10,353 bases of DNA, taken from the NCBI GenBank assembly GCA_021162485.1, contig JAGGYP010000079.1, forward strand, positions 1-10,353, written 5' to 3'. Source of the DNA: Thermoplasmata archaeon. Its GTDB lineage: Archaea; Thermoplasmatota; E2; DHVEG-1; B8-G13. A model generated the notes under the pieces. The model had not been told where the DNA came from, searched no databases, and saw nothing but the letters and a program-made list of their open reading frames with translations. This document shows, piece by piece, positions 6,048-10,353 of the stretch (position 1 is its first letter; each line of letters opens with the position of its first letter). The position numbers and the translations under genes were made by a program.

Positions 6048-9000
6048 ATGAAAGAAAGAATAATCTTTTCTGTGCTGATGTGTATGTTAATTGTTAGCAA
6101 TATTGGAAGTAATAGTCTTTGCGTGGATAAATCTTCAATACAAGTCAACATTGAAAATATAATAAATAAAGAAACTAAAAATATTAAAGTTAGTCAATCG
6201 CATGTTCAGATTCGTACAGCTAATCTAGATCAGATAGATCAGCAAAACACCGAAGCGAATGGGTTAATAGGTATAAGTAGCAGTCAGGATTATATAGCTC
6301 AAACATTTATTCCCTCTTTAGGGAGAACAACACGGATTTCTTTGCTTCTTTTTGCCTATAGCGAATGTGATAAAGGTGATATTGTAGTGGAATTGAAGGC
6401 AGGATATCCTCCAGAACCCTATAAGATGATAACCAGCTACTCCATACCCTTGGTAATTTTGGGTGGATATGAGGTACCTGTATGGATAAATTTTGATTAC
6501 CCAGATAGAACACTAAGGGTAGGTTATGTTTATTCAATAGTTCTTCATATCACTGAGAATAATACCTCCCCACTTTATATTGGATATAGTAGTGGTAATT
6601 CCTATCCTAATGGGAGCATGTGGTGGGGAATGAGATATGGAGGAGGAATAGATTGGTATTATGAAGACAAAGATGCAGATATATGTTTCAAGATATATGG
6701 TTATCCACATGAGAGTAACCAACCACCTTACAAACCTAGCAATCCTTGGCCGATAAATGGGTCAACTTCTGCTAGTGTTAACCATACTCTAATGTGGGAT
6801 GGTGGGGATCCAGATGTTGAAGATACTGTTATATATAATATACTTATGTGGTCTAAAGGATCACCTCTTCCTCCAATACAGATTTCAGAACCCGGTTCAA
6901 AGAAGAGAATAACTTTTGATATTCCAATAACCTTGGAGGCTAATACCACTTATTATTGGCTGGTAGTGGCGGTAGATGACCAAGGTCAAGGTGCGGCAGG
7001 CGGGATTTGGCATTTTAAAACTAAATCAGAACCCTCTGTACAGACTAAAAAAGCGACGGGTATCAGCCCCAGTTCTGCTACACTTAATGGTAAGATACTC
7101 TATGATGGTGGGGAAAGCTGTGAAGTAGGATTTAAATGGAGAAAATACAGTGAAGAAGAATGGAAATTTACAGGTTGGGAAGGATCAAAAAACACTGGTG
7201 ACTCGTTTTCCAAAACAATATCTGACTTAACACCCAATACAAGATATGAGTTCAAAGCCGGTGCTATAAACTCAGCTGGTGAAAGCTGGGGAGATATCAA
7301 ATCATTCACCACTCCCAAGTATCCTCTTCCCTCTTGGATCCAAGAACTTCTTGACCTAACAGGAATAACTGGTAGCTGGAATGGGGATCACTTCCATGCA
7401 GAAATACCTATTAGCAAGGATTCCATCGAAGGCTTACCAATGATAGATGGAAGCATACCAAAATATGTTAACCTTAAAAAATTTGGTGGAAACTATGAAC
7501 TGAACATAGATTACAACACTGTTATAGAGGTTGACATCTACATTGATAATCCAGGGAAGAGCAAGGTTAGGCTAAAATCTGGAGATTGCGATCTCAGCAT
7601 GCACACCTATGCAGATCTACCAGCTGGTGGTGAGGCAAACTTTGATGTTGGAATAAGGGGAAACTTTGAGAGGGAAAATGAAAATAATTTTGGATGGAAT
7701 CTAAGCGCCTATCTAAACGGCAACCTAACATTTCCATCTATTACAGTACAAGGCTCTATTTGGATTATACCAGTTTATGTCAAAGCCAATCTCAACTGCA
7801 ACGCTGAAGTGGAATTCTTCTTTGGCCCACCAACACAATGGAAGAAAGGGCAGACTATTTCAAATGTTTTCAAACACGTAGATGGATACATTGGTATTGG
7901 CACTATAGTCTATGAGGGGGTAGGCCTTGCAGATATACTCGGAGTCGGCCTCTACCAAGACGTTGGTGGAAGATGGGATTTCAAAGCACCAGAGCAAAAT
8001 GGTAACCTTTTCAACTCATTCCATGCGTATTTCATATTTGGAGCCTATGGTGAAATATTCTGCCTTGGTGAGGGAAAATGGGAATGGTTCAAAACAAGCT
8101 GGAGCTATGGATCAACAACATACAAGCCTCTTTCCACTGGTGGACTCAACTGGACATTTATACCAAGGGAGAAATACGAGAGAAGCAACAAATGGCAAGG
8201 TGGAACAAAAGATGTTTTAATAAAGGATGTCTTCCCAGCTGCCCATCCATCCATTGATGGCAACAGCAAGGGAAAAATGATGATGACATGGGTGGAATAC
8301 AAAAAACCTAATCTAAAACATGGAGATGGACTAGAAATAATGTACTCCATATGGGATGGAAAGAGATGGAGCGAACCAAAACAATTAACCAATGACAACA
8401 GAGGAGAATCCAATCCATGCGTAGCACTTCTAGACAATGGTCAAGCCATATGTGTCTTTAACTATTTACCAAAATCCACCGGTAAGTCTATTGATGAGAT
8501 GTTTAACCAAGCAGAAATAGCCTACTCTATATGGGATGGAAAAAGTTGGAGTGAACCAAAACTACTTCTAGAGGGAGGAACCCCTGAACATATGGATATG
8601 CTTCCAAAAATAGCTGATGATGGAGACAAAGCAGCAGTTGTCTGGCTATGTGACAATGACACCAATGTTTTCACTGTAAACAATCGTACCCTGCAGGCTG
8701 CAATCTGGAATGGAGAAAAATGGGATTTTGTTGGTAAAACAGAAACATCTATTGTATCAGCACCTATCTCTCTAACATATAAAAATGGTAAAGCAACATG
8801 CTTCTACATAATAGATGAAGATGGCAAAGTAGAAGGCGATGACCCATCAGTTAGAAAAGATCAACACGCCTATGTAAGAACCTTCGACAAAACAGGATGG
8901 AAATCACCTCAAAGAATAGATAGCGGCAACAACAGAGCTGCTATCCCATCTACAACATACATAGGAGATAAACAAGCCTTCAGTTGGGCAGAGGAACAAC

Positions 9001-10094
9001 ATACAGATGATGGTAAAATAGTTACAAAAATAAGATACAAGGAAGGAACTGATGGAAAAATAAGTAACGTTGCTACTGTAGAGGGACATGCTTCCTCTAT
9101 ATCTCTATTTTGTCAGAGGTTAACTACACTAGGTGGAGGGACAGGTTATTACCCAGTGATTGTATGGAATGATGGGAAAAACCTTTGGTTCAAAAGAAAA
9201 ATCAGCGGCAAATGGGAGGAACCTCAAAACCTTTACTCATCAAGTAGACAAATAACACAAGTAGACTGGTACTACAGCGGTAGCGGCAAAGAAATAGCAG
9301 CGGTTTTCATAGAAAAAGACAACATAACAAGTTATAAAAACTGTAGACTAATGTTTAGAAATGAAAACGATTTAAATGTACCACCAGAAAAACCAATCAT
9401 TGAAGGCCTATCAACCGCGGTTGTAGGAGTACCATACCATTATTCTGTAACTACAAACGATTTAAACAATGATAAAGTATATTTAAGATTTAAATGGAAA
9501 TGGGAAGGAGAGGATACTCATACTGAGTCAAGTTTTGACTATGGACCATATGATCCTGGAGAAAAAATTGATTTTTCAATCACCTTCGATAAACCTGGAA
9601 AATATACTCGTTGGGTCCAAGCTAAAGATGAAAAAGGCTTGGTAAGTGAATGGTCAGATGGGTTAACGATTAACATCCGGGAGAATAGACCTCCTAATAA
9701 ACCAGAGAAGCCTATTGGTCCAACAGATGGGGCAATCAGAACAACATATGGTTACTCCACATATACAACAGAGCCTGATGGAGAAAAAATATATTATCTA
9801 TTTGATTGGGGTGATGGAACTGACTCTGGATGGATAGGACCATACAATAGCGGTGAAGAAGTAACCGTGTATCACAGTTGGAGTAAAAGGGGATCATATC
9901 AAATAAGAGTCAAAGCAAAAGATGAATATGGTTTAGAGAGCAACTGGTCTGACCCGTTACCAGTAACGATGCCAAAATCAATACCAAAATCATATTATAT
10001 CAAAGATATCATAAAGTGGCATATCTATCAGACAAACCCTGAGAAAAGACTAATGTATAGACTTCTGACCCTGTTAAAAAGACATCTTTGCTGA
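6048..10094 (+). CDS. Large secreted multidomain protein: FN3, beta-propeller-like repeats, PKD
   Basis: This is a 1348-residue exported protein of unknown function. A signal peptide covers residues 1 to about 25 (KER, then a hydrophobic core; no lipobox). Residues 55-218 look like a beta-sandwich with Trp/Tyr-rich strands. Two fibronectin III-like domains follow at about 225-325 (TTYYWLVVAVDDQG) and 328-423 (SDLTPNTRYEFKAGAINSAG). Residues 425-725 are a Gly- and aromatic-rich beta module I do not recognise. Residues 735-1105 hold six or seven blade-like repeats of about 60 residues with WDGKRWSEP, WDGKSWSEP and WNGEKW turns, suggesting a propeller. Two PKD-like domains cover 1113-1210 and 1214-1307 (FDWGDGTDSGWIGPY; VKAKDEYGLESNWSD). 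The end has no PGF-CTERM, only a basic/hydrophobic tail after MPKS. It follows the other secreted gene in the same direction but has its own promoter. A carbohydrate- or protein-binding surface role is plausible, not shown. Confidence 0.85.
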   Translation: MKERIIFSVLMCMLIVSNIGSNSLCVDKSSIQVNIENIINKETKNIKVSQSHVQIRTANLDQIDQQNTEANGLIGISSSQDYIAQTFIPSLGRTTRISLLLFAYSECDKGDIVVELKAGYPPEPYKMITSYSIPLVILGGYEVPVWINFDYPDRTLRVGYVYSIVLHITENNTSPLYIGYSSGNSYPNGSMWWGMRYGGGIDWYYEDKDADICFKIYGYPHESNQPPYKPSNPWPINGSTSASVNHTLMWDGGDPDVEDTVIYNILMWSKGSPLPPIQISEPGSKKRITFDIPITLEANTTYYWLVVAVDDQGQGAAGGIWHFKTKSEPSVQTKKATGISPSSATLNGKILYDGGESCEVGFKWRKYSEEEWKFTGWEGSKNTGDSFSKTISDLTPNTRYEFKAGAINSAGESWGDIKSFTTPKYPLPSWIQELLDLTGITGSWNGDHFHAEIPISKDSIEGLPMIDGSIPKYVNLKKFGGNYELNIDYNTVIEVDIYIDNPGKSKVRLKSGDCDLSMHTYADLPAGGEANFDVGIRGNFERENENNFGWNLSAYLNGNLTFPSITVQGSIWIIPVYVKANLNCNAEVEFFFGPPTQWKKGQTISNVFKHVDGYIGIGTIVYEGVGLADILGVGLYQDVGGRWDFKAPEQNGNLFNSFHAYFIFGAYGEIFCLGEGKWEWFKTSWSYGSTTYKPLSTGGLNWTFIPREKYERSNKWQGGTKDVLIKDVFPAAHPSIDGNSKGKMMMTWVEYKKPNLKHGDGLEIMYSIWDGKRWSEPKQLTNDNRGESNPCVALLDNGQAICVFNYLPKSTGKSIDEMFNQAEIAYSIWDGKSWSEPKLLLEGGTPEHMDMLPKIADDGDKAAVVWLCDNDTNVFTVNNRTLQAAIWNGEKWDFVGKTETSIVSAPISLTYKNGKATCFYIIDEDGKVEGDDPSVRKDQHAYVRTFDKTGWKSPQRIDSGNNRAAIPSTTYIGDKQAFSWAEEQHTDDGKIVTKIRYKEGTDGKISNVATVEGHASSISLFCQRLTTLGGGTGYYPVIVWNDGKNLWFKRKISGKWEEPQNLYSSSRQITQVDWYYSGSGKEIAAVFIEKDNITSYKNCRLMFRNENDLNVPPEKPIIEGLSTAVVGVPYHYSVTTNDLNNDKVYLRFKWKWEGEDTHTESSFDYGPYDPGEKIDFSITFDKPGKYTRWVQAKDEKGLVSEWSDGLTINIRENRPPNKPEKPIGPTDGAIRTTYGYSTYTTEPDGEKIYYLFDWGDGTDSGWIGPYNSGEEVTVYHSWSKRGSYQIRVKAKDEYGLESNWSDPLPVTMPKSIPKSYYIKDIIKWHIYQTNPEKRLMYRLLTLLKRHLC
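8341..8562 (+). repeat. Intragenic direct repeat, two copies 180 bases apart
   Basis: Copies at 8341-8382 and 8521-8562 match at 36 of 42 bases by hand alignment and encode YSIWDGKRWSEPK and YSIWDGKSWSEPK. The spacing is exactly 60 codons, which equals the blade period of the propeller-like region. This reflects tandem duplication of a protein blade, not a mobile element. Confidence 0.8.
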
Positions 10095-10109
10095 GCTTGC
10101 AAGTGACAA

Positions 10110-10353
10110 TTATTCTCCTAATTCCTCATATTTTTTAGCTATCTCTTTTGCCATTTCAAGAGTTGTGTTGCTACCGCCCATGTCATATGTTCTAATTTTG
10201 CCTTCTTCTATAACTTTTGCTATCGCATCTTCTAGTTTTTTTGCCTCAGCAGTTTCGCCAAGCCAGTCAAGCATGAGTTTTGCAGATAGGATCATAGCAG
10301 TGGGGTTTACTTTGTACATCCCAGCATATTTTGGCGCTGAACCATGTGTGGGT
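10110..10353 (-). CDS. icd: Isocitrate dehydrogenase (probably NADP-type), C-terminal part
   Basis: These are the last 80 residues of a decarboxylating isocitrate/isopropylmalate dehydrogenase family enzyme; the rest lies beyond the right edge. Isocitrate dehydrogenase oxidises isocitrate to 2-oxoglutarate in the citric acid cycle. The visible part starts with [10 protein letters not shown], then [19 protein letters not shown], and ends with [18 protein letters not shown]. The Lys-Tyr in APKYAG and the following Val (KVNP) correspond to the residues that set NADP preference in the E. coli enzyme (Lys344, Tyr345, Val351). Isopropylmalate dehydrogenases usually have Asp-Ile there, so isocitrate dehydrogenase is preferred. 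The last helix, with GGSNTT, is more isopropylmalate-dehydrogenase-like, so homoisocitrate or isopropylmalate relatives are not fully excluded. It converges on the large secreted-protein gene with 15 bases between the stops; no clear terminator is visible there. Confidence 0.85.
   Translation of the reverse strand, partial: PTHGSAPKYAGMYKVNPTAMILSAKLMLDWLGETAEAKKLEDAIAKVIEEGKIRTYDMGGSNTTLEMAKEIAKKYEELGE

Noticed and set aside
5894..6151. Minus-strand open frame of 85 codons across the intergenic gap
   Set aside because: It would start inside the signal-peptide region of the large gene and has an AT-driven Ile/Phe/Lys composition with no family resemblance.
7927..8220. Plus-strand open frame of 97 codons overlapping the large gene
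   Set aside because: It is in a different frame within a long continuous coding region with clear domains, and has no initiation signal.
8105..8437. Minus-strand open frame of 110 codons inside the large secreted-protein gene
   Set aside because: It is antisense to the well-supported propeller-region coding sequence, and its composition is that of a shadow frame.
4383..10094. The two secreted-protein genes as an undescribed defence or conflict system
   Set aside because: No nuclease, NTPase, protease, toxin or mobile-element signature is visible. The domains are ordinary extracellular binding and adhesion modules.

Overview
This is an AT-rich window that reads as archaeal, most likely a euryarchaeon. 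The evidence is a run of archaeal/eukaryotic-type information genes (Pus10, ribosomal protein L21e, RNA polymerase subunit Rpo4, the archaeal family DUF655 and a Dim1/KsgA methyltransferase), archaeal-style TATA boxes, and a secreted protein ending in a PGF-CTERM (archaeosortase) signal. A Thermoplasmata-like lineage would fit the style of the large secreted proteins, but the window does not prove it.

Layout. Positions 1-1066 (+) hold the 3' part of an MscS-type mechanosensitive channel gene whose start lies off the left edge. It converges on, and overlaps by 9 bases, a tightly packed minus-strand operon transcribed leftward from about 4270 to 1058: pus10 - rpl21e - rpoF - DUF655 - ksgA. Spacings run from a 4-base overlap to gaps of at most 11 bases. 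The last two genes are reached through TTG or coupled starts. A 113-base divergent intergenic region (4270-4382) carries promoter signals. From 4383 two genes follow on the plus strand. The first is a 498-residue secreted NosD-like/PKD/Ig-like protein with a PGF-CTERM tail. After a 168-base gap with its own TATA box and a strong ribosome binding site comes a 1348-residue multidomain secreted protein: an N-terminal beta-sandwich-like region, two fibronectin III-like domains, an unrecognised beta-rich module, a six- or seven-bladed propeller-like repeat region, two PKD-like domains and a short basic/hydrophobic tail. At the right edge (10110-10353, -) is the C-terminal 80 residues of an isocitrate dehydrogenase, convergent with the large gene.

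How the genes work together. The minus-strand cluster is a conserved archaeal translation/transcription operon: tRNA pseudouridylation, a large-subunit ribosomal protein, the Rpo4 half of the polymerase stalk, a helix-hairpin-helix protein of unknown function, and small-subunit rRNA dimethylation. The two plus-strand proteins belong to the cell surface or secretome. They probably anchor differently, one by archaeosortase processing and one by some other route or not at all. No RNA gene, CRISPR array, insertion sequence or defence system is visible. The least explained material is the central module and C-terminal tail of the 1348-residue protein. No stretch longer than 300 bases lacks a gene.
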